From assembly GCA_020631735.1 (NCBI GenBank), contig CM036199.1, forward strand, positions 20,377,553-20,441,552: a stretch of DNA of 64,000 nucleotides. The letters run 5' to 3'. The position numbers and the translations under genes were made by a program. This document shows, piece after piece, positions 1 to 10,490 of the stretch; the stretch's first letter is position 1, and each line of letters starts with the position of its first letter. The notes beneath the pieces are model-generated. The model ran no database searches. It worked only from the letters and a program-made list of their open reading frames with translations, and had not been told where the DNA came from. This DNA is from Saccharum officinarum. Taxonomy: Eukaryota; Streptophyta; Magnoliopsida; Poales; Poaceae.

Positions 1-213
1 ATATATCACACAAGAATAAATATAAAGGCATCACATCAAATATTTTCATTCTAGCATGCATAGTCCTTATGAAAATAAATATAACACATGTAATTCACAC
101 ATAGCACTCATTACACATTTTCTCAAGACCACAAGCCATTAAAAAAATAAATAAAGATCATGTCTCAAGAGATACATAGATAAAGCAACTGAAACTATCC
201 TGAAGCTTTAATC

Positions 214-369
214 AGTCTCTCTCCCCCTTTGTCATCTATCACCATAAAGGTCCAACAATGACATACTAATGACAAAGGGGCTACAAGCTGTCACACAAAG
301 CACAAAGGGTGCTTAAGGTTCAAACTTTGTACTAATCTCTCCCTTTGTATTAAACTCTCCCCCTTTGTC
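214..369 (-). promoter_or_regulatory. Polypurine-tract-like sites of element C
   Basis: Two purine runs on the minus strand (about 214-233 and 353-369), both containing AAAGGGGGAGA preceded by GAC. Such tracts prime plus-strand synthesis next to a 3' LTR or recur as decoys before it. No LTR terminus lies beside either, so neither can be called the functional tract. Confidence 0.35.
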
Positions 370-850
370 ATCTTAAAGAGGTTGTACTTGTCACTTGTTT
401 GCAATTCAAAATAGATCAAGTACATGGGTTTACTAGCTCATGAACAAACTCATACACTAACCACTAGATCATATAATCATTCAATCAATAGTGGTAGTCT
501 ATGAATCTAAAAAATTTTCATTTGTAATGCATGATCCTATAAGCATGTACTATATGCACTAACCGCATACTAGTAAGGGATGAAAAAATGATCATGCACA
601 ATACAATGATACCTTTGCTATATTGGAGAGGAAGATAGTCATATAGATTTCAATTCATTTCTCCACTAGCACCATGAAGTCCAATTATAAGCTTGGTGAA
701 GACCAATAGATACCAATTCTTTGAATTCCTATTCTTCACCCATATGAATTGAGAATCACTAATGATCAAGTGCACTCTTCTTGTTGTGGTTGGCTTGCTT
801 ATTCTTTGATCATTGCTTGCATGAGAGAACTAAAAGATGCACCACTTGTA

Positions 851-910
851 ATACCACTTGAAATTTCATGATACCACTTGAAATTTCATGATACCACTTA
901 AAATTTCATG
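851..910. repeat. Three tandem 20-bp repeats
   Basis: The unit ATACCACTTGAAATTTCATG occurs three times in a row (851-870, 871-890, 891-910), the last with one G-to-A change. It lies in the non-coding 3' part of element C. Confidence 0.9.
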
Positions 911-3218
911 ACTTGTTCTCTTTTGGGTGTTGCTTGCTTTCTAGACTAATCTCTTGATTTTCTTCAACCAAGTACCTCAAATGTCCCTTTAGATTACCAC
1001 TTCAATTTTAGCCATCCAAGCCTAGGGCGAAGTGACCTCTCTCCAAAGAACCATCCTTGATACTCACTTGAAATAACTTGAAAGAAAACCACTTGATCCA
1101 CTTGAAAGATTTTGTTTGATTGATCCATATTGTTGGACTTAATTTGATGAATAACTTTGAATCCTTCTTTAAGTCATTTTCTTTCTACTTGTTTAAGTCC
1201 TTTTGTTTCTATCAAAAGATATCCAATTATTACTAGAACTTAAACTTCATCTTTATCTTGATCTTAGTCTTGATCTCTAGCTTGAGTACCAAATGCGTAC
1301 CAGATACACTCTTCAAACAAATTGTCTTGTACTCATTATTTGTCATGCTTCTATCTCAAACCAAAACCAAAACATAGGTGCCTCAATCACTTATAGATAT
1401 GATTCTAATTTGGGGACCTTTGCATCTAAGTGACTTTTGATCAATCCAATAATTTTCACTTTCCTGGCAGATTCTGTACTCTTTAAAGAATAAATCATAT
1501 CTCCCAAAGTACATATCCAAAAAACCACAAAATTTGGTGAAGATGTGACACACTAAGTATTCTAGTAGCTGTAAAAATTTTAGCTTCTTTTGACTTCTTT
1601 ATTGCTACCAGATTTCATATCTTTCCACACTGCTACATGCTAAAAACTGTTGCACTATAGCTAACAAGATCTACTCCAAATCCGAAGTATCACTTATCCA
1701 AATCTCATGAAATTTGCACAACAACTAATACCATAAGTGTAGAGCATGCAGACCAAATTTCAAGCCAATACAAATAGATTTGTTTACTCAAATATATTTA
1801 TGATCACTGCTACCTCAGATTTTCAATATTAGAATGATTTCAATAATTGAGCTATTTTTCTTCAAATTGAACCAAACTTGAAATCAACTTGTTTGAATAC
1901 TCTCACAAGACATATGTCCATTCAAACCACTTACTAGAAGAAATCTTATGAATATATCCAATCAAACCAACTTCAAACTTGATTACTTAAGCATTTAATA
2001 CATTCAAACATCTCATAGCAAGCAACATATGCATATATATCCAATTCAATTAACCCATATGCACCCAAATAAACTTTGATCAACAAGAGATATACCTTGA
2101 TAGCTTATGATCATCTTTGCAAGCTTCAACTCCACTTATTTGCAGTCCTTCAAATATATCAATAAATTCCCACAACTTGAATATGACACTTGTATGTTGA
2201 TAGCATATGGACTTCACTCAATTTTGACTTGGCATTGGGATAGAGTTGCACTAGGTTTCAATACTTGACTCAACATAAGATGAACAATAATAATTCCATT
2301 GAATCAAGTCTCCAATGCCATGGTACCTACAAACGATCATTTACTTTTCGATGGTACCCAAACTAGTTTGGGTCCTCTCATGTTAGACGCAACATACTTA
2401 GGCATAGTCTTAGCATGAATAGCATTTTTTTGCAATACTAACCAATAAGGTACCATAACAAACCTTCCTAGGCATAATATTTGCATCAATTGAAATATGC
2501 TTAGGATTCTCACTTAGGGGACATGAATTGGCCAAGAATTGATTTTCTCTTTTTTGAATATTTGGCAAATTTATGATTTTTAAAAACTTGAGAGAGATTT
2601 TAGATTGATATAGGAATTTTTATGGACTTGAGAGAACCATGTCACATGTGATTAGGCAAATAATCAACCAAGGGTAGCAATAATCACAATATGACATGAC
2701 TAGGTCACAAAGACCCAAAAACATCTATCCTATATCACACAAATGCACACACTAGCATATAAATGGCCTTAGATGCACTTACAATGCATGTATGTAAATA
2801 CATACCTTTGCCTTGAGCCCACAATATCACCACTGAGATAATACATGGCATGACAACATCATGCTGACCTCACTTGTCAAGTAATCATACCATATATGAA
2901 ATCAATTTTCATCTAAAGGACTACAAGTAATGCTAGATAAATTTGTTAGTCCACAATGGTGCAAAATAGAAACTGAGCTCCCCCTAAAAAAGTACCACAA
3001 ATAATTTGAATGACTTTCAACAAGCACTTTATTCTTTTAAGAATTTGGGAGTCAATTTTCTATTTTGACCAACACAAAGTAATTTGCCATATTTAAATTT
3101 TGTTGAGACATACTCACAACCCACTTAGGTTTGATAGATCACAAGCTTCTGAGCAAATTAAGGATATATGAAATCATATGGATCAAACCTCAATTGCATC
3201 CCAATTAGTGCTCTGGTT

Positions 3219-3322
3219 CCTGCCATACCAGACACGTCCGGTAGACATACCGGACACGTCCGGCATGTGAAGAACATGAACACTTTTCCTTCTACCCTGG
3301 CCATACCGGACATGTCTGGTAG
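3219..3322. repeat. Palindromic CCGGACAYGTCCGG iterons in element C
   Basis: Three near-palindromes built on ACCGGAC-AC-GTCCGGT sit within 105 bp (about 3227, 3249 and 3303), some with one or two substitutions. Each has 7-bp arms around a 2-bp centre. The same motif recurs at 5209-5252 in the gag region of the same element. Confidence 0.75.
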
Positions 3323-3737
3323 GCGTAGGACAGAAACAATCGAAGCGCTGCTTGTGATTCTTCATTTTAGCTCTAGTACTTCTTGTATGCCTGCATCTGA
3401 ACAAATGCATTGCTCTACTAGAGAGCCATTAAAAGCATCACATGGCAAATATGATAATGATTAAATAAAACTAATTAGTCACTTCTAATTATTTCACAAA
3501 TATGCTTATTTGTGAGCCATTGAGAACTAAACACAAAGTGGCTATCCTATAAGGTCTTTAGGTACTTGTTACCAATGGTAGAGATGAAGTAAACGATATG
3601 ATCATTGATTTATCTTCAGGTCAACCATATATGAGATTATGATAAGAATTGATTGATAGATTGAGTGAATATTTTCAATTTGCTTGCTCAACCACCCCAA
3701 ATCTTTCATCTCACCACCAAGTACCTACATTATCAAC

Positions 3738-5733
3738 CTAAGCACATTTTGGTACCCAACTCTTGTTGGGTCCTTTTGGGTTAGTCAACAAGTGCTTAGG
3801 CACCCAAATGGCCTTAGTACTAGTTTGTGGTGAACACATCACCTTGCTAGTGCTAATTCCATTTGTGGTCTTCCTAAGTATATTATCATAAACAAATGTG
3901 TTCGGCTTAGGGATGTTACCATTTGGGTAATCATAGCTTAGATGCCCCTTTCTTCCACAAGCATAGCATATGCGACCTTTGTTTGCTCTATGCTTGTTTT
4001 GCTCGTATGGACATCCATCAACCTTGTGGCCCATCTCATTGCATCTATAGCATCTTCTTGTTGCAACTTGGCCTTCCTTTCTTGCCTCCTTGTACATTGG
4101 GTATTTCTTGGTTGGATGCCCCAACTTCTTGCACATGAGATAAGTGCTTTGTCCATCACTTTTCCTTTGGTTGGCCAACTTGTTTGAGGCCGTTTGATCG
4201 GCCACTTCACACTTGTCGGCCCAACTCTTGTGTGGACACATGGTAATCTCATGTCCATTCACTCCACAACCATAGCATAGTCTTTTTCCATGTTTCTTGC
4301 TCTTGGTTGTGTTGGCCTTGCTTGAAATGTGATTCTTTTGTTGGGATTTGGAGGAAGCAAGGTTTGAACCCTTCTCAAGTTTCTTCACCGTGTTAACATG
4401 GTTATCTTGCGAAGGTTGTGCTCTCTCCTTACCCTTCAATCGAATCACATCATTTCTTAGCATTTCCACTTCTTCCTTAAGCTCTACATTTTCTATAAAT
4501 TTTTGCTCAATCGAAGATTGGCTTGCTTGAGAAGCACACTCATTAGCACAAGAAATATTCAATTGAGATTGTGTACAAGTGAGTGTGTGAGTGGGAGGTT
4601 GAGATGATTTTACCGTTGTAATCACAACCTCATGAGCCACCTCAAGCATGATGCTTGATTCTACTAATTCTTCATGAGAGCACTTGAGATGAACATAGTT
4701 TGCTTGTAGCACATTATATTTGCTTGAGAGTTCATCTAATTTTGCCTTGAGCTCAAAGTTTTCCTTCTCTAGTTGTGAAACACTAGAAGAGGAGTTAGTA
4801 ACTAAAGCATGCTCAATTGATAATTTTTCATACATCTCATTTATGGCCTTTAGCTCTTGCAATTTGGAGATGAGAAACTTTTCTTGATTTTGAAGTGATT
4901 GCTCTTATTTCTCATTCTCTTCCTCTAGCTCATCATTCTTCTCAACTAGCTTCATGAGAATGAGCTTGTCTTTGTTGCTTAGATGATCAAGAGTGTAGCT
5001 ATCTTCAATTTCAATATCACTCTCTTCTTAATCATCTACTCGTGCTATCTCCTTGGCTTGATCTTTCTTGCTAGCCTTCTTCTTGCTTTTCTTGGCCATG
5101 AGACACAAGTGATGAGTATCATGAGATACTGAGGTTGACTCATCACTTGGTCGCCACCAGGCTTGAGCCTCATCATCATAGACTGCCTGCTGTCTGGCTG
5201 CCTCAGCCATACCAGACACATTTGGTAGGGATACCGGACACGTCCGGTATGTGCTTGCAGATAGCGTAGTCGCCTCAGCTTGCACCTCTTGATCTAGCTC
5301 GACGCTCTTGAGGTCTTGTGAGGCTCCTTCGCTGCATGAAGACATAATGGACATATTTTTCCATTGACTCGACCTCAAGTGCATCATCGCATTTGGATTT
5401 TCCATATACCTCAACGAGTTTGGTCCAAATGAGATGAGCACTCTCAGGAGGTGGTTGTCCATTGAATATTGCCTCATCTTGAACCTCTGCACTCAATGTA
5501 CTCAAAATGATATTAATAGCTTGAGCATTGAGTTGCACGCATATTTCTTCCTCTTTTGATAAATTCTTATAGTTGCTCCAATCAACTATAGGAAGAGGTA
5601 TGCTTGCAAACACAATATGCTCAACAAGAGGACTAATATCTCTAAAAGCATTGAGTACATTAATTGACCAAGGTAGAAAGTTTGAACCATTATTTTGGAG
5701 AAGCATCGGCTCCAACTCGATAGGCGTTGACAT
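3738..5733 (-). pseudogene. Broken gag of element C (copia capsid/nucleocapsid)
   Basis: The start is the ATG at 5733, about 40 bases inside the primer-binding site. The N-terminal part (5733 to about 5340) has the copia capsid pattern of an LPW..NV core followed by ..LIWTKLVEVYG. The frame then shifts near 5350. A Lys-rich stretch ends at a stop at 5028-5030, and another stop lies near 4905. The rest (4862-3738) is a long coiled coil followed by zinc knuckles CYGCGVNGHEITMC, CYRCNEMGHKVDGC and CYACGRKGHLSYDY (last Cys lost), ending WVPKCA. At least one frameshift and two stops make it non-functional. A capsid could only be supplied by relatives. Confidence 0.8.
5209..5252. repeat. Second cluster of CCGGACACGTCCGG iterons
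   Basis: Two adjacent copies of the near-palindrome seen at 3219-3322: one degenerate (ACCAGACACATTTGGT) and one perfect-armed (ACCGGACACGTCCGGT), separated by a few bases, inside the gag region. Confidence 0.7.
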
Positions 5734-5771
5734 CCTTTTCTCACGGCGGTGAAGCTTTAGGTGAGAACCAC

Positions 5772-5783
5772 GCTCCGATACCA
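5772..5783 (-). promoter_or_regulatory. Primer-binding site of element C
   Basis: The minus strand reads TGGTATCGGAGC, one base from the usual copia site TGGTATCAGAGC that pairs with the 3' end of initiator tRNA-Met. It lies two bases inside the LTR end, which fixes the LTR boundary and the element's orientation. Confidence 0.85.
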
Positions 5784-6015
5784 ATTGAAAGGATCTAGGA
5801 TGTCGCCTAGAGGGGGGTGAATAGGCGTTTCTAAAAAATCAACACCTTTCAAAGCGGAAACGATTAGTAATAGGAGTTTTCAAAATGAAAACTCCAAATC
5901 AGAGTAATACAACCCCTCACAAGTTAGCCACAAAGTATATAAAAGATACTAGATAAACCTAGGGAGCCAAACAGCGGCAACCAAAGAGTTGAATCAAAAA
6001 GCACTAGTCAGTTAA

Positions 6016-6160
6016 TGTCGAAAGTCCCGACAGTTTGGGTCAGAACTCCTGACGTGTCAGAAGTCCCGATGTTTGGGTCAGAACTTCCGACGTGTCAGAA
6101 GTCCCGATAGTTTGGGTCAGAACTTCCAACACAAACTTTCAGCACTTCCGACCCCTATAG
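6016..6160. repeat. Palindromic iterons downstream of the TATA box in LTR C
   Basis: Several copies of variants such as GTCAGAACTTCCGACGTGTC alternate with TCAGAAGTCCCGA. They are degenerate relatives of the GTCGGGACTCCCGAC palindrome at 6871-7245. They lie downstream of the TATA box, in the presumptive R-U5 portion. Confidence 0.6.
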
Positions 6161-6834
6161 GAAATGAACTACAAGTGCTAAAAATGAACTTTGTGATGCC
6201 GATAACTTACAAACCCACTTCCTAGTGGTAAGGTAAGGTGTTGGGTCACTCTCTTGATGTTGATAAGCCACCACTCCGTAGATCGAGTCCCAAACCCTAA
6301 GAAATAGCTAGAGAGAGGAAGACAACCAAATACAAGTAATTTCGAGCAAAACACAACAACAACAAGCACGCGGGAGACAAGAATTTATCCCGAGGTTCGG
6401 CAGCCCCACAAAGGAGCTCCTACGTCCTCGTTGTTGAGGTGACCACTTTGGTCGGAGTCTCTTCCACCTCCTTGCCTCACTCAAGGATACCACAAAGGTC
6501 ACTTGAGTTTCTTCACTAGAAATCAAGGGTAATACAAACTTCCCAAGGCTCTTCCACAAGATGGAAGCTCTTGGGCGACGCCTAGCTGGCTAGGGTTCCA
6601 AGAACCCAAGAGTAATAGACGCAAATCCCATGGGCTTGATGAAGAAATCAAGTGCTCAAGCTTGCAAGGATGATTTTCTCACTCAATCCACTCTCCTATC
6701 ACTCAAATCCATGGGGAATCGAAGTTAGGAGCAAAGGGGAGAGGAGAGAGAGCTCTTGAATGCTTGAGAGATGTTTTGGCCGTGAGTTAGTAAGCAAAGA
6801 ATGAGTGGGCAATGGTTAGAAATGAGGAGAGGGG

Positions 6835-6842
6835 TATATATA
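6835..6842 (-). promoter_or_regulatory. TATA box of LTR C
   Basis: TATATATA followed on the minus strand by CCCCTCTCC. Its position roughly 1.3 kb into the LTR, with palindromes immediately upstream, fits the U3/R promoter of a long SIRE-type LTR. Confidence 0.55.
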
Positions 6843-6870
6843 CTCCAAGGCAAAATCTAACCGTTCAGAT

Positions 6871-7245
6871 CTACGTCGGGACTGCTGATGTAGATCTCGG
6901 GACTGCTGACGTATAGAGAAAACAGTGTTCACGCAAGGTAAAGAAACACTGCGTGAAGGTCAACGTCGGGACTTCTGACTTATGTCGGGACTACTGACAG
7001 TTGGGACTCCCGACGTACGTCGGGACTCCCGACACAGCAGTCAGTAGAGCGAGCCGATGAGCCTGGCGTCGGGACTCCTGGCGAGGGTCGGGACTCCTGA
7101 CCGTCGGGACTCCCGACTCACGTTGGGACTTCTGACGTCCTCAGTCACCACACAGGCTAAGTGACTGGACGTCAGGACTCCCGGCGCAAGTCAGCACTTT
7201 CGACCGTCGGGATTCCCGACATACGTCGGGACTTCCGACACCAAA
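6871..7245. repeat. GTCGGGACTCCCGAC palindrome array upstream of the LTR C TATA box
   Basis: More than ten versions of a 15-bp palindrome (GTCGGGA-C-TCCCGAC) fill 375 bp. Perfect copies are at 7019-7033 and 7103-7117; others differ by one to three bases (for example GTCGGGACTTCTGAC). In element orientation the array ends about 30 bp upstream of the TATA box. Confidence 0.8.
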
Positions 7246-8134
7246 AGTCATCAAAACTATTCTACGTGCTCGTGAAGTGCTAGAGTGTCTCTCTTTTGAT
7301 TTTATTATTATGCTTGAGCACTCTATCTTCCTCATACCACCTAAATTTGCATCCCTCTTAATAGTACGGCATACCTATTAACTCAAGATCAAAGAAAAAA
7401 GAAATTAAACCTTTTGAGTTGATCTTCTTTAAATTGATGCCGTGTCTTTCATTCTTCATCAAGTGAGGGTGCCAACATGTCAATATTGATCTTGTCACTT
7501 GAACATAGCCATCTTGAGCACGTGACTTGATTCCATTCATCAAATATGAATGACTCCAAATGCATCAAGTCACTTTAATCAACTTGTCCAATATAGATTT
7601 GATCCTTCACATCAATATGACCATCTTAGCTTGATTAGTACCTCAATTAAATGCAAGTACTTTCTTCTTCACCCTAGCTAGGTTCTTCGGCCACCAAGCC
7701 ATCGCTTGCCCTTCACCCTTGCTTAGTATCTCGAAGCCTTTCCTTGCTATCTTCACCATCTCAAGCCATTAAGTCACATCTTGTGTTGAATCATCCATTT
7801 ATATGTATTGTTATCTTTTTCATTTCAATTTAGCAAGCTTCAAATATGAGACCATTCCATATGCAATCCCTCATGTCTCATTAACTAATACTCACGAGCT
7901 TGCTTTCACATAGTACATGGAAATCCCACAATAAACAAGCATTTGCATGAATTCCATTTGCATTGTTGTCTTGTGCTTGAACTAGATTGTTTATATAACA
8001 ATACATCATTTTGGCTTTCATTAAGTACCTATGAGATAACCTATTACCTGTCCACACTTAGCAAATGGGTTAGTTCTTTAATCACGTTGTCATTCAATCA
8101 TCCAAAATCCACTAAAGGGCTAGATGCACTTTCA

Positions 8135-8758
8135 CGCGGGCCGGAGAGGACGGCCGAAGACAGAGCGGGGAGGGTTCCACAACCCATGGCTGTTCCCCCC
8201 AGGCCGGCTGCAGCAGGAGCAGCGGCCACGGCGGCGGCGTTGGCCGCGACGGCGGTAACGGCAGCGTCCGCCGGAAAGTCGAGGCTGACGGTGTCGGCGA
8301 CATCGGGCGGGACGACCGGGAAGGCAACAGGGGCGGGAAGCCCATCAGAAGCGAGGGCGAAGGCCAGGCGCGACGGCTGCCCGGCGGCGAGGCCGCTGGA
8401 GACGTGCCAGGGGCCGCCGGCGTGTCCCAGGCATGACCCGCGGCCGCGCCAGAGGTGGCAGCGCGGCCGGCGGCGCTGGAGCAGCTGCGGCCCGCACCTA
8501 GGCAGGCGGCGGGGCCAGGGGAGGCGGTGCCATGGCAGCAGCTGTCCTGCCCTGGGTAGGTGGTGGCGCCAGGGTAAGAGGCCCGTGGCCCGCACCTGTG
8601 ACGGCGGCGGTGGCCAGGGGAGGTGGCGCAGTGGCCGCGCCCGCTCCTGCAACGGCCAGCGGCTCCAGAGGCAAAGCAACGGCGATCTGAGCCCAGGATG
8701 TGGAGTGGGAGAGGGGAGGGAAGGAGAGGGGGTGGGAGAGAGGAGGGGTATCAGCCAT
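8135..8758 (-). pseudogene. Truncated gag/leader reading frame of element B
   Basis: The ATG at 8758 opens MADTPPLSHPLSF.., then an Ala/Pro-rich frame that stops near 8498. A second overlapping frame (about 8679-8135) is also Ala/Pro/Arg-rich. Neither shows capsid or zinc-knuckle motifs, so the assignment to gag rests on position after LTR and primer site. Insertion of element C at 8134/8135 truncates the region. Confidence 0.4.
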
Positions 8759-8851
8759 GGCGGCCGCCCGGCGTGGGCGGCGGCGCCTGGCGTTCACCTG
8801 GCGGCTGCTGGTGGCGCGAGGGAGGGAGAGAGAAGGGGAAAAGAAAACAAG

Positions 8852-8863
8852 GCTCTTGATACC
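8852..8863 (-). promoter_or_regulatory. Primer-binding site of element B
   Basis: The minus strand reads TGGTATCAAGAGCC, a copia tRNA-Met type site with one inserted base, touching the LTR end at 8865. Confidence 0.7.
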
Positions 8864-8864
8864 A

Positions 8865-8979
8865 TGTTGAAATGAATGGACTAGATTAATTTGGCTAACC
8901 CTAGAAAGGTAGCTATATAGAGTAGCATACATGGGCCTCATGGGCCTAGCCACATGGGCCTTAGACATATACTCCAACA
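8865..8979 (-). repeat. 5' LTR of element B (115 bp)
   Basis: On the minus strand it runs from TGTTGGAGTATATG (8979) to ..TTCATTTCAACA (8865), with terminal TGTTG/CAACA inverted repeats. The primer site follows directly. Confidence 0.75.
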
Positions 8980-10080
8980 GCAGTCATCATAGCACGCAGC
9001 TCAGCCTCAGCACCCGAGCGGGAAACTGTAGGGTCGAGATGGCGGACTAGAGGGGGGTGAATAGTCCTTTCTTAAAACTTAATCGCGCTGGCTAACAGAT
9101 ACAAGTGTGAAATTAAAACTATCAGACTAGCCAAGACTACACCCCTCTAACTATGTTCTCTAGCACCTTACAAAGATCCTAATTAAGCAACTAAGGTGCT
9201 GGGCTAGCTAGAGCTTACCTAATCAATTCTAGAGCAAAGTCACATAAATCTATGCACTAGTACTTCAAACAACCGGGGGAGCTCTTACACAATCTAGTAA
9301 GCAAAAGCACAAAGCTTCTAAGCTCACTGACAATGCTCAATAACAAAGGCTACACAAGCCAAATTAAAGAATGCACCTTACTTAACAACACAAACTAAGC
9401 AATGTGACTAACAAGATTACTAAAACCAAATTAGCCACGCAAGGGAGCTATTTCTATGCTACACAAGCAAGAAGATAACTAGCTAACTCCACAAGTCAAC
9501 TAATTACAAGAGCAACTACACAAGCACAATGTATGTGAAGTAAATACAAGCTTGTGTGACGAGGATGCAAACCAACGGGAAGATAAGGATGACACGATGA
9601 TTTTATCCCGAGGTTCACGTGCTTTCCAACACATTAGTCCCTGTTATGTCGACCACTCACTTGATGGTTTGGTGGCTAATTGGCATCACCCGCCAAGCCC
9701 GCACGTCGGGCACCGCAAGAACCTACCTCAAAAGTGAGGGTAGCTCAATGACACACTCTACTAGAGTTGCTCTTCGCGATCCCCGCGGGTAAGCACAATC
9801 CCCCTCATAAATCCTCCTTCGGAGCACCGCACAATCTTCTTACGTGCTTCAACGGAGTCACAAGCACCACCTCCAAGGGTAACAAGCACCATCGGCTTAC
9901 AACTCGATCACCTAGTGCCACTCGATGCAACCTCACGATGCAACACACTAGAATCACACTCACTCGCAATCGGATCGCACTCTTGCAAGCACAAATGAGT
10001 TATAGGGCTCCTAAGCACTCCCCAAGCATGGACACTCAGTCCCAAGGGTGCTCAACCAGCCAAATGCCTGAGCTCCACCT

Positions 10081-10090
10081 CTATTTATAG
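10081..10090 (-). promoter_or_regulatory. TATA box of solo LTR D
   Basis: CTATAAATAG on the minus strand, a strong plant TATA match, about 50 bp downstream of the palindrome array in LTR orientation. Confidence 0.6.
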
Positions 10091-10139
10091 CCCCTAAGCC
10101 AAATAGAGTCATTGGAGTAAAGCAGCACTTTCTGCGAGG

Positions 10140-10490
10140 GCACCGAACATGACGGTGGTGGCACCGTCCTAGGGGTGGCGGTGCCCTGTCTGGTGACCAA
10201 CCCCACTCGGCTGCTCTCAGGAATAAAGGGGTGGTGGCACGGCCCTCCCAGTGGTGGTGACCAGGCGGTGCACCGCCCTCACCGCTGCAGTGTACGCCGG
10301 TCACGGTGGTGACCAAGTTACCCACTGCTGCTCTCGGCCTTGGTCTGGTGGGCACCGCCCTAGGGGTGGCGGTGTCACTGGACAGGCAATGGCGGTGCCC
10401 CCCAGGGCACCAACAAACTCCTCTCTCTCGGTCTCTAGGTGGGCACCACCCTAGGGGTGGCGGTGCCATCGGACTAGGGGTGGCGGTGCC
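10140..10490. repeat. GGCACCGCC..GGCGGTGCC inverted-repeat array in LTR D
   Basis: At least three hairpin-like units with 9-bp arms and a loop CTAGGGGT occur at 10160-10185, 10351-10375 and 10442-10467, with a half-unit at 10471-10490 and degenerate units around 10223-10310. The array sits just upstream of the TATA box in LTR orientation, the same place as the unrelated palindromes in LTR C. Confidence 0.75.

Larger units (their letters stand above)
1..3737 (-). other. AT-rich 3' internal region of element C, no genes seen
   Basis: No supported open reading frame occurs in the first 3.1 kb. In element orientation this lies after gag, where pol would be expected. Short runs of the type GACAAAGGGGGAGAG occur on the minus strand, which in SIRE-type elements are found between the coding region and the 3' LTR. 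I see no host gene here. Confidence 0.6.
1..8134 (-). mobile_element. Element C: SIRE-type Ty1-copia retrotransposon, partial, gag only
   Basis: The element reads right to left. It has a 2.35-kb LTR at 5786-8134, a primer-binding site at 5772-5783, a broken gag at 3738-5733 and about 3.7 kb of AT-rich sequence to the window edge. No protease, integrase, reverse transcriptase or RNase H similarity is visible after gag, so it looks non-autonomous. The 3' LTR is not in the window. It is inserted in the gag/leader of element B at 8134/8135; CGCGG (8135-8139) would be one side of the target duplication. Lineage (SIRE/Maximus) is inferred from the long LTR, the LTR start TGAAAGTGCATCTAGCCC and the coiled-coil plus zinc-knuckle gag. 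Confidence 0.8.
5786..8134 (-). repeat. 5' LTR of element C (2349 bp)
   Basis: Read on the minus strand, it begins TGAAAGTGCATCTAGCCC at 8134 and ends ..GATCCTTTCA at 5786, giving the TG..CA ends of an LTR, directly followed by the primer-binding site. It contains a TATA box at 6835-6842 and two palindrome clusters (6871-7245 and 6016-6160). The GC-rich sequence of element B begins abruptly at 8135. Confidence 0.85.
8135..8979 (-). mobile_element. Element B: short-LTR Ty1-copia element, 5' end only
   Basis: Contains a 115-bp 5' LTR (8865-8979), an adjacent primer-binding site and a GC-rich leader/gag start, cut at 8135 by element C. Beyond the LTR, at 8980, the sequence is RNase H of element A, so B inserted into A. 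Its 3' part lies left of the window. Confidence 0.75.

Noticed and set aside
6016..7245. CRISPR-like array of short repeats
   Set aside because: Spacing is irregular, the units are palindromic variants, and the host is a plant retrotransposon LTR.
8135..8875. 310-codon plus-strand frame with Arg/Gly/Pro-rich composition
   Set aside because: It crosses the junction between LTR C and element B and is antisense to element B; the high GC content keeps frames open by chance.
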